From the NCBI RefSeq assembly GCF_022511585.1, contig NZ_JAKWBN010000003.1, forward strand, positions 1-64,000: a DNA stretch of 64,000 nt, given 5' to 3'. This DNA is from Shimazuella soli (GTDB taxonomy: Bacteria > Bacillota > Bacilli > Thermoactinomycetales > Thermoactinomycetaceae). The notes beneath the pieces were generated by a model. That model worked only from the letters and a program-made list of their open reading frames with translations, searched no databases and was not told where the DNA came from. This document shows, in pieces, positions 27,357 to 37,347 of this stretch (position 1 is the stretch's first letter; each line of letters starts with the position of its first letter). The position numbers and the translations under genes are program-made.

Positions 27357-28055
27357 ATGCTTCAAAATATACATACATGGTTTTCATCCTTAAATTGGGC
27401 TATGTGGAGTGGTATTGGTCAATGGTTTAGTGGAATAGTAACTTTAATTACAGTGTGGTTTTTATGGAAGCAAACTAAAAGTTCACAACAACAGACGGAT
27501 ACAAGTTTACAACAAACGCAACTAGCGGTTCAACAAATGGAAGAAGCTCGTCAAAGAGAACTTGAAGCATCTAAGCCAGAGATACGCTTTACGGCAGATG
27601 AAATTATTGACGATAATTTTGAGCAATATATTTGCCTATATATTAATAACATAAAAAAAGATGTTCCTTTGACTATCCAAAAACACCATTTTCGTCAACA
27701 TTTTACTGGCTACAGAGGACAAAAAGCGAAAAATATGTTAGATACTCAACGATTGCTTGACCATAAAGCCGGAGAATTAAAAAAGTTAAATTACGGAGAT
27801 TTTTTCGAAGTAAAATTCAACGTAAAATCATTGATATCAACTGTCCAACCTCGGGAACAAGCCCTTTTTACATACCAAATAAACACAACTACGGGTGATA
27901 AGTTTGAGTGTAGCCTTCTGATTGCTTTTAAAGAAGAACAAAACATTGATGGACAAGATTATAAATTTTGGACAATTTCCTTTATGCAAGGACAAAAATT
28001 AACAATAAAAGATCTTAGACAGAAAGGTGAAGAAGTAACGTTAATATGCCTGTAA
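27357..28055 (+). CDS. Membrane-anchored protein of unknown function (paralogue 2)
   Basis: A 232-residue paralogue of the preceding gene: WFSSLNWAMWSGIGQWFSG, a membrane helix, a Gln-rich coiled coil (QQQTDTSLQQTQLAVQQMEE), then PEIRFTADE...YICLYINNIKKDVPLTI...LNYGDFFEVKFNVKSLIS, aligned motif by motif with its neighbour. TTAGGAGCGTGGTTTA precedes the ATG. Its last codons overlap the broken integrase on the other strand, so the end may have been reshaped by recombination. Confidence 0.72.
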   Translation: MLQNIHTWFSSLNWAMWSGIGQWFSGIVTLITVWFLWKQTKSSQQQTDTSLQQTQLAVQQMEEARQRELEASKPEIRFTADEIIDDNFEQYICLYINNIKKDVPLTIQKHHFRQHFTGYRGQKAKNMLDTQRLLDHKAGELKKLNYGDFFEVKFNVKSLISTVQPREQALFTYQINTTTGDKFECSLLIAFKEEQNIDGQDYKFWTISFMQGQKLTIKDLRQKGEEVTLICL

Positions 28056-28488
28056 ACACACGTTGAAAATCGCTTCTAGCCGTTTTCTCACGGTGATAAA
28101 CGCCTTTATACGGTTGACGCTCGTTTAACATGTAATTAATGTAGTTGCGTATAATGTCAGCGGATAATTGTTGTATGGTAGTGACTTCTGGATGATAGTC
28201 ATATAAAAAGTTAGTAAACCATTCAGCATGTTTATAATAATCGTATATGGTGCGTTTCCTCATACCCTCCGCCTTTTTAGCGGCGACAAAAATTTCTAAC
28301 GCATCATTGAAAGATAGTTCGGGAATATGATTAACGGCAGAGGATGCCGTATAACGATCTTTAACAAAGTTTTTACCTTTGCGCCTAGTTAGCTTTCTTC
28401 CGACAGGAAGTATAGGAGTTTTACTAGCGGGATATTTAAACACTAAAAAGCACCTGCCCTCTCCCGTTTGCTCAAACGGTTTAGACAA
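28015..28488 (-). pseudogene. Tyrosine integrase, N-terminal fragment
   Basis: The frame encodes the arm/core-binding part of a phage-type integrase: LSFNDALEIFVAAKKAEGMR, KRTIYDYYKHAEWFTNFL, then INYMLNERQPYKGVYHREKT. Normal proteins continue for about 200 residues with the R-H-R-Y catalytic domain; here the frame runs into unrelated residues after REKTARSDFQRVF and stops. A GTG at 28443 with AGGTGC upstream may be the real start. It lies next to the 3' end of tRNA-Ser, the classical integration position. Confidence 0.75.
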
Positions 28489-28563
28489 GTGCTATATGCG
28501 GTTTGACGTATAAATTTAACGGATTCCTTCGTTTAAAAATAACGTCTTAACGGCGAAAAATGC

Positions 28564-28653
<90 letters not shown>

Positions 28654-28786
28654 ATAGGTAGAAAGTGACACAAATTGAATTATACGTTTTTTCAGGTTCG
28701 AAGTCAAGTTTAATTTAAGAACCAAACAGAATCCATTCCATCAAAGAATGGATAAAGGAAAATACTATGTTTTTATTTCATAATAT

Positions 28787-29121
28787 CTAAATAATAATAG
28801 GAGTATATCCTTCTTTGATATGTTCTACTAAACTAAAATGTCCATCTTTTGTCCCACCAACAAAAAATGCCCCTGCTGCATTTTACTTCTTCATCAATAT
28901 CTAAAAAACTAGTACAGTACCCGCAAGAACCTTCGATAATTCCCAATTTTTGAACTTCTTTAAAGAAACACCCCTGCTGTGTTTACTTCATCTTCTATAT
29001 CAAAGAAACTTGTACAATACCCACATGCTCCCTTTATTATCCCTAACTTTTGGACTTCTTTGAAGATAGAGTGAAAGATATGGGAGGGATTATCAAGTTC
29101 TTTTATCCACTTGGTCCCCAT
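28787..29121 (-). pseudogene. DsrE-like gene remnant with internal tandem duplication
   Basis: On the minus strand a frame from ATG 29121 reads FKEVQKLGIIKGACGYCTSF and FDIEDEVNTAGVF, then stops. A second copy of the same segment follows (FKEVQKLGIIEGSCGYCTSF), and only after a one-base shift does the reading continue as AAGAFFVGGTKDGHFSLVEH to a stop at 28787. The GACGYC motif and ending resemble DsrE-family sulfur-relay proteins. The duplication (copies at 28870 and 28971) has 101-bp spacing, which breaks the frame. The upstream part of the gene and a ribosome site are missing. Confidence 0.6.
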
Positions 29122-29181
29122 TACCATATTTTAGTAATATAAGAAATTCTTATTATAATAATATATTACCCTAAAATCATA

Positions 29182-29221
29182 AAAAATCCTTTGCTCATAG
29201 AAACTAACAAAGGATTTTTAC
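29182..29221 (-). terminator. Terminator of serS
   Basis: AAAAATCCTTTG pairs with CAAAGGATTTTTT around a 15-base loop, with a T-run on the minus strand. Confidence 0.8.
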
Positions 29222-29223
29222 AG

Positions 29224-30501
29224 CTATTTTTTTATTGTTTCTATACCCATGTAAGGAACTAGTGCTTTTGGAATTCGAATGCTTCCATCTTCTTGTTGGC
29301 CATTCTCTAGAATAGCAGCTACTGTTCTTCCTATTGCTAAGCCAGAACCATTTAAGGTATGAACGAACTCTGGTTTATCTTTGCTGCTTCTCCGGAAACG
29401 AATATTTGCTCGTCTAGCTTGAAAATCTTCAAAGTTACTGCAAGATGAAATTTCACGATATGCACCAGAACTTGGCAGCCAAACTTCTAGATCATATTTT
29501 TTTGCTGCTGTAAAGCCAAGGTCCCCAGTACACATCGAAAGTACACGATAAGGCAATTCCAATAGCTGTAGAATTTTTTCTGCATTCTGAACAAGGTTTT
29601 CTAACTCATCATAAGAATCCTCTGGTCTCACAAATTTTACTAGCTCTACTTTATTAAATTGGTGTTGGCGAATTAACCCTCTTGTATCGCGGCCGGCCGA
29701 CCCTGCTTCAGAGCGGAAACAAGCGCTGTATGCTGCGTAATAAATAGGTAATTCTTGATTAGCAAGGATTTCTCCTTGATGGAAATTTGTTACCGATACC
29801 TCTGACGTTGGGATGAGATAATAGCCATTTGTATTCGCAATCGCAAATGCATCTTCTGCAAACTTCGGCAATTGTCCTGTTCCTGTCATGCTTTGGCTGT
29901 TTACAATATAAGGTGGTATCATTTCTCTATAACCGTGTTCAGAAGTATGCAAATCCAGCATGAAATTCATGAGTGCACGTTCCAAGCGGGCACCTAAACC
30001 TGTATAAAATACAAAGCGGGATCCTGTTACTTTACTAGCCCGCTCAAAGTCCAATAACTTTAAATTATGCGCTAGATCCCAATGAGGTATTGGTTCAAAG
30101 CTAAACTCTGGAACATCACCCCAATATCGAACTGGTATGTTTTCTTCCTCTGTCAATCCAATAGGCGTCGACTCGTGAGGGATGTTTGGCAATGATAATA
30201 AAATTTGCTGTAATTGCTCATCGAGTTGGCGAATTTCTTCATCAAGTTCTTTAATCTGCTCTCCTACTTGACGCATGCTAAGAATGAGTGATTCCGCGTC
30301 CTCTCTCGCTTTCTTTTTTCTCGCAACTTCTTGACTTACTTGGTTACGTTCGCTTTTTAGTTTTTCGGATCTTGTGATCGCATCACGGCGTCTGCTGTCG
30401 ATTTGCTCAAACGAATCAAGACCACTGATATCTTCGTTGCGGGAAGCTAATTTCTCTTTTACTTCCGCAAAGTTATTCCGCAACAATTTGATATCTAGCA
30501 T
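29224..30501 (-). CDS. serS: Seryl-tRNA synthetase
   Basis: A class II synthetase of 425 residues. The N-terminal antiparallel coiled coil (about 30-100) reaches the long arm of tRNA-Ser. Catalytic motif 2 ([21 protein letters not shown], shortened) and motif 3 ([17 protein letters not shown]) are clear. The ATG is preceded by GAGGAGG. A T-box leader senses uncharged tRNA-Ser, and one of two tRNA-Ser genes lies nearby. A GGCCGGCC octamer lies in motif 2 (29691-29698). Confidence 0.97.
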   Translation of the reverse strand: MLDIKLLRNNFAEVKEKLASRNEDISGLDSFEQIDSRRRDAITRSEKLKSERNQVSQEVARKKKAREDAESLILSMRQVGEQIKELDEEIRQLDEQLQQILLSLPNIPHESTPIGLTEEENIPVRYWGDVPEFSFEPIPHWDLAHNLKLLDFERASKVTGSRFVFYTGLGARLERALMNFMLDLHTSEHGYREMIPPYIVNSQSMTGTGQLPKFAEDAFAIANTNGYYLIPTSEVSVTNFHQGEILANQELPIYYAAYSACFRSEAGSAGRDTRGLIRQHQFNKVELVKFVRPEDSYDELENLVQNAEKILQLLELPYRVLSMCTGDLGFTAAKKYDLEVWLPSSGAYREISSCSNFEDFQARRANIRFRRSSKDKPEFVHTLNGSGLAIGRTVAAILENGQQEDGSIRIPKALVPYMGIETIKK

Positions 30502-30519
30502 AGAAATTCCTCCTCAAAT

Positions 30520-30735
30520 AAAATAGGAACCCCATCCCTAAGGGACGGAGGTTCCGCGTTGCCACCCTTGTTGACTGTCACTTTCCTAAACAGTCCACCT
30601 TAATGCGTAGATATCGGAACGCTGCCGAGATCAGCTCAGAGGTGGAATTCACAAGACTTCTCTTAGCGATTTTCACCAACCACCGCCTCTCTGAAAAGAT
30701 CTGTCTTGTTACTTGTCTCTTCATCGCAATCATGT
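30520..30735 (-). promoter_or_regulatory. Serine T-box riboswitch of serS
   Basis: The leader on the minus strand carries the T-box AGGGTGGCAACGCGG (30568-30554), which binds the tRNA acceptor end, followed by a terminator stem GGAACC...GGTTCC (30555-30526) with T-rich tail. In the stem I region GAATTCCACC offers the specifier TCC (Ser) before ACC. Uncharged tRNA-Ser would stabilise the antiterminator and allow serS transcription. Confidence 0.93.
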
Positions 30736-30763
30736 TTATTATTATGCGCTCATTATACAGAGC

Positions 30764-31360
30764 TTACTGATGTTTTTCAATCGCCTTTTTCACCATATTT
30801 AAAAAGTAGGCGTGCAGGCGCGTATCATCTGTCAGTTCAGGATGAAAAGATATGCCTAAAAGGTTTTCCTGTTTCACTGCTACCACTTGATCTTTGACTG
30901 TGGAAAGTACTTCTACATCTGCTCCCACTTCTGTAATGAGAGGGGCACGAATAAAAACAGCTTGGAAATCTTCTGCCACATCTTTAATTGGTAGATCAGC
31001 TTCAAAACTATCTACTTGTCTGCCAAAAGCATTCCGCTGAACAGTCACATTTAACAGAGGCAAATGAGGTTCATTGTTCTCCGTGATATGTTTGGCAATT
31101 ATAATAAGCCCAGCACAAGTCCCAAATATAGGTTTACCCTTTGCGTGGAATTCTAAAATTGGCGCTTGCAGATCATACTGACGCAAAAGTTTTCCTATAG
31201 TAGTAGATTCCCCACCAGGAATAATCAAACCATCCACATCAACTAATTGTTCTTTTCTTTTAACAGCAACAGCTTCAACACCTAGTTTGTCTAAAATTTG
31301 TATATGTTCTCGCACTGCCCCTTGAAGAGCGAGAACACCTACTTTGATATTACCAGCCAC
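30764..31360 (-). CDS. pdxT: Pyridoxal 5'-phosphate synthase glutaminase subunit
   Basis: PdxT frees ammonia from glutamine for PdxS. The class I glutaminase core is visible: [12 protein letters not shown] near the start, the oxyanion GGESTTIG, the nucleophile in [12 protein letters not shown] and the His-Glu pair in [11 protein letters not shown]. The start is uncertain. GTG at 31360 gives the usual length and overlaps pdxS by 11 bp; the ATG at 31378 would be deeper in pdxS. Confidence 0.95.
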   Translation of the reverse strand: MAGNIKVGVLALQGAVREHIQILDKLGVEAVAVKRKEQLVDVDGLIIPGGESTTIGKLLRQYDLQAPILEFHAKGKPIFGTCAGLIIIAKHITENNEPHLPLLNVTVQRNAFGRQVDSFEADLPIKDVAEDFQAVFIRAPLITEVGADVEVLSTVKDQVVAVKQENLLGISFHPELTDDTRLHAYFLNMVKKAIEKHQ

Positions 31361-32234
31361 GTTCTTGCATCCGTTCATGCGCTTCTAGTTTTGATATTTC
31401 AATACCAGTCATAGGACTTCCCAAATCTTTGGACAGCTGAGCAATAAGTGCAAAGTCCTCATAATGGGTAGTAGCTTCAACAATAGCTTTTGCAAATTTA
31501 GCAGGATTGGAGGATTTGAAAATACCAGAACCAACAAATACACCATCTGATCCCAAGTGCATCATCAAAGCCGCATCAGCTGGGGTTGCTACTCCTCCAG
31601 CTGCAAAGTTAACAACTGGTAACTTCCCTGTTTGGTGGATTTGTAAGAGAAGTTCATATGGAGCACCCAATTCTTTTGCTTCTGTCATTAATTCATCACG
31701 AGACATGCCTGTTACTTTACGGATTTGGCTCTGCATCATACGCATATGACGTACAGCTTCTACGATGTTGCCTGTTCCTGGCTCTCCTTTTGTACGGATC
31801 ATGGATGCTCCTTCACCAATACGACGGAGTGCTTCCCCAAGATTGCGAGCACCACAGACAAACGGAACAGTAAATGTAGATTTATCAATATGATAAACTT
31901 CATCTGCTGGTGTTAAAACTTCACTCTCATCAATGTAATCTACACCCATGGATTCTAATAAACGCGCCTCTACAAAATGGCCAATTCTCGCTTTTGCCAT
32001 CACTGGTATAGAAACTGCCTTTAAAACTTCTTCTACAATTTTAAGATCAGCCATTCTAGCAACTCCACCAGCTGCACGAATATCGGAAGGAACTCGCTCC
32101 AAAGCCATTACAGCGACTGCCCCAGCTTCTTCTGCGATTTTTGCTTGTTCTGCATTTACGACGTCCATAATGACGCCACCTTTTTGCATTTCTGCCATTC
32201 CGCGTTTTACACGGTCTGTTCCTGTCTGTGTCAT
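31350..32234 (-). CDS. pdxS: Pyridoxal 5'-phosphate synthase subunit PdxS
   Basis: PdxS condenses ribose 5-phosphate, glyceraldehyde 3-phosphate and ammonia to PLP. The 294-residue barrel has the family sequence [18 protein letters not shown], the lysine in [10 protein letters not shown] and [16 protein letters not shown] 32234 with AGGAGGATATAGG upstream gives exactly the family length. The longer open frame is not real. Operon pdxS-pdxT. Confidence 0.97.
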   Translation of the reverse strand: MTQTGTDRVKRGMAEMQKGGVIMDVVNAEQAKIAEEAGAVAVMALERVPSDIRAAGGVARMADLKIVEEVLKAVSIPVMAKARIGHFVEARLLESMGVDYIDESEVLTPADEVYHIDKSTFTVPFVCGARNLGEALRRIGEGASMIRTKGEPGTGNIVEAVRHMRMMQSQIRKVTGMSRDELMTEAKELGAPYELLLQIHQTGKLPVVNFAAGGVATPADAALMMHLGSDGVFVGSGIFKSSNPAKFAKAIVEATTHYEDFALIAQLSKDLGSPMTGIEISKLEAHERMQERGW

Positions 32235-32344
32235 CCTATATCCTCCTAGATCGTGTATAAATTGCCAATTCGTTAATTTTAGTCCTTTAGCCAATAACAT
32301 TGTAAAGGAATAAATATAAATTTACAAGGAAGTGAATTATAACA

Positions 32345-33568
32345 TTAGTTTATCCAAGAATTTACGGTATCCCACGCATGACGAAAAAATAACCGAAATG
32401 CACTGCCTTTTTCTACTGTCTTTTGTGCGACCAATGGAACAGATTGAACTCCTGGTATAGGCTTCCCTTTATACAAGAGAGAAACTTCACCAATTACTGT
32501 TCCTTTTGAAATGGGAGCTTGTATGCCTTTTTTTAGAACAACTTTATAAGTATAAGACTCTTTATCTGCTTTCTTTTCTGCTAACTGTAGGGAATATTCT
32601 GGAGCAACGGCTACAGTACGTTCTACCCCGTTTGGTAACGTAATGCGATCATGACCAGGAATAACTTTTCCTTTTCTAATAGCTGTTGCCAATTCAAAAT
32701 TGTCGTATGTATAGTCCAACAATTTTTTTGTCTCATGAAAACGTGCAAACTCCGAGTCCGTTCCCATAACAACAGAAACAACCCGTAAACCACTGCGATC
32801 CGCTGTACTTGTGAAACAATAACCTGCTGCATTGGTATGACCCGTTTTTAAACCATCCACACCTTGATAATAGTATTTCAGTGATGGAAGCATTAAATCC
32901 CAATTGTCCACTTTTTGTTGGTTTGGTTGATTTTGGTGAAAGGTATAGGTTGGGATGCTCGTATATTGTAATACTTCTGGATAATTTTTTAACAAAAATT
33001 GTGCAACAATAGCTGTATCATAAGCTGACATTTCATGCTGACCTACTTTGCTAGTAGCTGGTGGATCTGGATATGATTCGGTGTTTAATCCAGTACTGTT
33101 TTGAAAATGTGTATTTTTCAAACCCATCTCACTTGCTTTTTTATTCATCAATTCCACAAAGCCTTCTTCTGTACCAGCAATATGTTCTGCTAAAGCAACA
33201 GTAGCATCATTGGCTGATTGAACAAATAAAGCAGTGAATAGCTGTTTGACAGTCTGTTTTTCTCCTTCAACTAAGTGTATTTCCGCTTCATTTATGGCAG
33301 CTGCTCTTTTGCTGACTGTAACTACATCATCCCACTTAACTACTCTCTGCTTGATCTGATCAAAAATAACGATTGCGCTCATCATTTTTGTCATACTAGC
33401 AGGTGGTCTAGGTTCATTTGCATTTTTTGCAGCTAATATTTCCCCTGATATGGTGTCAACTAATATATATGATTTGGCATTTATCGTTGGTAATTCATCT
33501 GCAAATACAGGATTGCTTATCGCCAGTAGACTGATAATACAAAATAAAAATACGATTTTACGACGCAT
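32345..33568 (-). CDS. dacA: D-alanyl-D-alanine carboxypeptidase (PBP5 type)
   Basis: A 407-residue low-molecular-weight penicillin-binding protein that trims the fifth D-alanine from peptidoglycan stem peptides. The signal peptide covers about 1-23 (IVFLFCIISLLAISNPVFAD). Motifs are SxxK as PASMTKMM, SxN as QSANDA and KTG as DGLKTGHTNAAG. The C-terminal beta domain ends in an amphipathic helix (FRLFFRHAWDTVNSWI) that anchors it to the membrane. Same position as B. subtilis dacA. Confidence 0.95.
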   Translation of the reverse strand: MRRKIVFLFCIISLLAISNPVFADELPTINAKSYILVDTISGEILAAKNANEPRPPASMTKMMSAIVIFDQIKQRVVKWDDVVTVSKRAAAINEAEIHLVEGEKQTVKQLFTALFVQSANDATVALAEHIAGTEEGFVELMNKKASEMGLKNTHFQNSTGLNTESYPDPPATSKVGQHEMSAYDTAIVAQFLLKNYPEVLQYTSIPTYTFHQNQPNQQKVDNWDLMLPSLKYYYQGVDGLKTGHTNAAGYCFTSTADRSGLRVVSVVMGTDSEFARFHETKKLLDYTYDNFELATAIRKGKVIPGHDRITLPNGVERTVAVAPEYSLQLAEKKADKESYTYKVVLKKGIQAPISKGTVIGEVSLLYKGKPIPGVQSVPLVAQKTVEKGSAFRLFFRHAWDTVNSWIN

Positions 33569-33655
33569 TTTCCTTTTGCTCCTTCATTAACTCAATCCTA
33601 CTCATTTTCACATGTTCGATCCGACAATACAAGCCCTTTATCTTAATAAAGAATA

Positions 33656-33684
33656 AAAAAGCGCCCTCGACAGGACGCTTTTGA
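33656..33684 (-). terminator. Terminator of guaB
   Basis: AAAAGCGTCC and a matching GGGCGCTTTTTT pair around TGTCGA on the minus strand. Confidence 0.8.
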
Positions 33685-33685
33685 C

Positions 33686-35335
<1,650 letters not shown>

Positions 35336-35337
35336 TT

Positions 35338-36258
35338 ATGAAATATTTATCATTTGAGCTATTAAAGAACGAAGCAACTGCACGCAACTTTCTCATCAAA
35401 AAATATCCAAAATCAGAAGCCAAAACCCTTGCATACCGCAATGTACATGCATTTACATCCTATATCAAACAAGGTATGGCTTTATTTCAAACAGCCAAAC
35501 AAAGCGATTTCTGGTCTTCCTCATTCTTACTTTATTATGGAATGATGAGCCTGTTAAAAGGATTTGCACTGAGTATAGATCCTAATTATCCACACAGTAC
35601 TACGATATTGCAACATGGTTTAACAAGTCCAAAACGAAAAAAAGAGCCTTATCGCTTTTTTTATGACGAGGTTCGAGTGCAGAAAGATGGATTCTTCCCT
35701 TACCTATGCAACTTATTTTCTCATCCTGTTCCTGCTGGGGAACGATTTAAATTAGAATTACTATGTTCCTTTATCCCTGACTTACAGATATTGTACCAGC
35801 ACCTAGATCTCAAAACCCATTGGTGGAATGTAACCTATCAAAACGGAACATTAACTTGTCCTATAGCAGTATTGGATCAATTATGCATTTCTGCCGAATC
35901 ATTCGTCTATCGCTTAAATCATAAAAAACCTGCTGTCTGTTTCTCCATTCATAGCATTACAGATCAGTCATTTCAGCTTAAACCTGTGGGCACGAATGAC
36001 ATCTTGGGACATCCTTGGCTGAGACAAAACAGACAAGGAAAACTGTACCTTTGGAATGCCTCTCACACATCAATTGATCCACTTCCAGAGATTTTAACCT
36101 ACTATGCTCTATTTTTTTCGCTTAGTATGTTATGCAGATATGATCCGCCTGTTTGGTTTGAGCTCAATAATGACATCGAAAAAGAGCAGCTTATCATTCA
36201 ACAGCTCATTGATCTAGCTCTCCATAATTTCCCGGATTTGCTGCACCAATTATTTTAG
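35338..36258 (+). CDS. yaaC: YaaC-like protein
   Basis: A 306-residue soluble protein of the YaaC family, of unknown function, identified by position (between guaB and gyrA) and by features such as ARNFLIKKYPKSEAKTLAY, SSFLLYYGMMSLLKGFAL and the late LTYYALFFSLSMLCRYDPPV. It runs against the fork direction. TTCGGAGGAATT precedes the ATG, and the DnaA-box cluster lies over its promoter region, so DnaA could influence its expression. Confidence 0.85.
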   Translation: MKYLSFELLKNEATARNFLIKKYPKSEAKTLAYRNVHAFTSYIKQGMALFQTAKQSDFWSSSFLLYYGMMSLLKGFALSIDPNYPHSTTILQHGLTSPKRKKEPYRFFYDEVRVQKDGFFPYLCNLFSHPVPAGERFKLELLCSFIPDLQILYQHLDLKTHWWNVTYQNGTLTCPIAVLDQLCISAESFVYRLNHKKPAVCFSIHSITDQSFQLKPVGTNDILGHPWLRQNRQGKLYLWNASHTSIDPLPEILTYYALFFSLSMLCRYDPPVWFELNNDIEKEQLIIQQLIDLALHNFPDLLHQLF

Positions 36259-36310
36259 CATACCTCTTCTATTTTAGTGATTATTTTGTATTTTGTCTAT
36301 TGCCTAGCTA

Positions 36311-36338
36311 TGAAAAAACCCTCCTGCTAGGGAGGGGT
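36311..36338 (-). terminator. Terminator for the GC-rich minus-strand transcript
   Basis: CCCTCC and GGAGGG pair around a short loop, followed by TTTTTTC on the minus strand. It would end a transcript starting near 36575 and containing the 28-codon frame and the three-way element. Confidence 0.7.
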
Positions 36339-36371
36339 AGAGCATATATCGTAATAACATTATTTTCCGTT

Positions 36372-36431
36372 CCTCCCATAGGTATCACGTAAACACGTGC
36401 AGGCACAAGAATTGTGCCACCCTATGGGAGG
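36372..36431 (-). ncRNA. Three-way-junction RNA/DNA element (copy 1)
   Basis: An 11-bp perfect outer stem (CCTCCCATAGG 36372-36382 with CCTATGGGAGG 36421-36431) encloses two hairpins: CACGT-AAAC-ACGTG (36386-36399) and GGCACAA-GAA-TTGTGCC (36402-36418). Almost every base is paired. It lies in the 3' part of a minus-strand transcript. A similar fold is at 36848-36910. The function is unknown. Confidence 0.6.
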
Positions 36432-36456
36432 TTGACCCTTAGGTCATCCAGTTGCA

Positions 36457-36543
36457 TCACGGCCAGTCGATGCCGGGGAGGAGCGGGCCGCCGAGGAGCT
36501 TGTTCTCCGCGGACTCGTTCTCGGGATCGTTGTTGATGAACAT
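36457..36543 (-). CDS. 28-residue GC-rich peptide
   Basis: A short frame, MFINNDPENESAENKLLGGP then LLPGIDWP. GAGAGGAATCCC precedes the ATG and a good promoter (TTGAAT, 16 bp, TATAAT) lies 40 bp upstream. GC content is far above the surroundings. The Gly-Gly before a short hydrophobic tail recalls leader-core peptide precursors, but no processing gene is near. It may also be only part of a structured RNA. Not recognised. Confidence 0.5.
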   Translation of the reverse strand: MFINNDPENESAENKLLGGPLLPGIDWP

Positions 36544-36844
36544 GGGATTCCTCTCTATGGGTCATCTGACTTCATTATTATAACCGAAAAATAATATTAT
36601 TCAAGAAAAAAATAATAACTGTCCAAAAAGATAGGATATGTTTATGTTTACTCATCAATTTTTAACAGCTGTTGCAGCTTCTTTATATTTGCTTAACGTA
36701 ATTAATGGAATAGCTTTGTAGAATATGAATGGAATAGTAGTCACAACAAAATAAGAAACGAATAAGTTGTTGATCATGCATTTTCAAAGCTAATTTTTCC
36801 GTTTATGATAGTAACAATTTATTTAAAATAAAGCCTAATTTACG
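36544..36844. other. AT-rich stretch between GC-rich islets
   Basis: It contains the promoter of the 28-residue peptide near 36560-36600. A possible 27-codon plus-strand hydrophobic frame near 36642 has only a weak ribosome site and is not called. Nothing else recognised. Confidence 0.5.
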
Positions 36845-36847
36845 GGT

Positions 36848-36910
36848 CCCCATCATAGACGTACACTAGAAAGTGTATATGCACCTACTAGGCATTTCGC
36901 CTATGTGGGG
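36848..36910 (-). ncRNA. Three-way-junction element (copy 2)
   Basis: Outer stem CCCCA (36848-36852) with TGGGG (36906-36910), extended by CATAG/CTATG. Inner hairpins are TACACT-AGAA-AGTGTA (36862-36877) and TAGGC-ATTTC-GCCTA (36889-36903). Same architecture and same place, directly 3' of a GC-rich minus-strand frame, as copy 1. Both are preceded on the minus strand by AGGGTCA. Confidence 0.5.
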
Positions 36911-36920
36911 TGAACTGACC

Positions 36921-37241
36921 CTATGCCTCTTGAAGCATCTCCTCTGCTAGCGATGCAAGGCTCACAGCGGCTTCAGCATTGTCCAACCCGGAGGAGTGCT
37001 GGAACGGGTTGCCCTTCAGATTGTTCTTTGCACTGCCGGCCAGTTGCTCAGCCTCTTCCAGCAGCTTATCCACTTCTGTAGAAGACTCGCCCTGACACCT
37101 CGCTATCCTTGCCATGATGGTGTAGTAGATGACAAGCTGGGTGTAACCTCGCCGCTTCTCTCGAAAGTCACGACGAGAGTTCCTCATTTCTGTGACGCAT
37201 TCTTGCGCTTGTCCTAGCAGTTCTTCTCGATATAGATCCAC
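36921..37241 (-). CDS. GC-rich helical protein of unknown function
   Basis: A 106-residue, all-helical, charged protein (MDLYREELLGQAQECVTEMR ... VDKLLEEAEQLAGSAKNNLK ... AAVSLASLAEEMLQEA). No membrane segment or known motif. The start is GTG with AGAAGGGA upstream and TATAAT about 45 bp before. GC content is clearly above that of gyrA and yaaC. It stands alone, between gyrA and the yaaC region where Bacillus has an rRNA operon. Confidence 0.65.
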   Translation of the reverse strand: MDLYREELLGQAQECVTEMRNSRRDFREKRRGYTQLVIYYTIMARIARCQGESSTEVDKLLEEAEQLAGSAKNNLKGNPFQHSSGLDNAEAAVSLASLAEEMLQEA

Positions 37242-37319
37242 GATGGTCCCTTCTGGTTAGAGGAGACATAGGTTTTTTCTCTATCACCATTATAATAATA
37301 ATTCATAAAAAAATAAAAT

Positions 37320-37344
37320 CTCCTACCCATTTTGGGCAGGAGAA
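37320..37344 (-). terminator. Terminator of gyrA
   Basis: TCTCCTGCCC and GGGTAGGAGA pair around AAAAT and a T-rich tail follows on the minus strand. Confidence 0.8.
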
Positions 37345-37347
37345 AAT

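Noticed and set aside
31378-32300. Long N-terminal extensions of PdxS (to 32300) and GuaB (to 35218)
   Set aside because: Internal starts with good ribosome sites match the family lengths and first residues; the extensions have no homology pattern.
36642-36722. A 27-codon hydrophobic peptide on the plus strand
   Set aside because: Only a weak ribosome site, no promoter or terminator, and AT-rich sequence gives such frames by chance.
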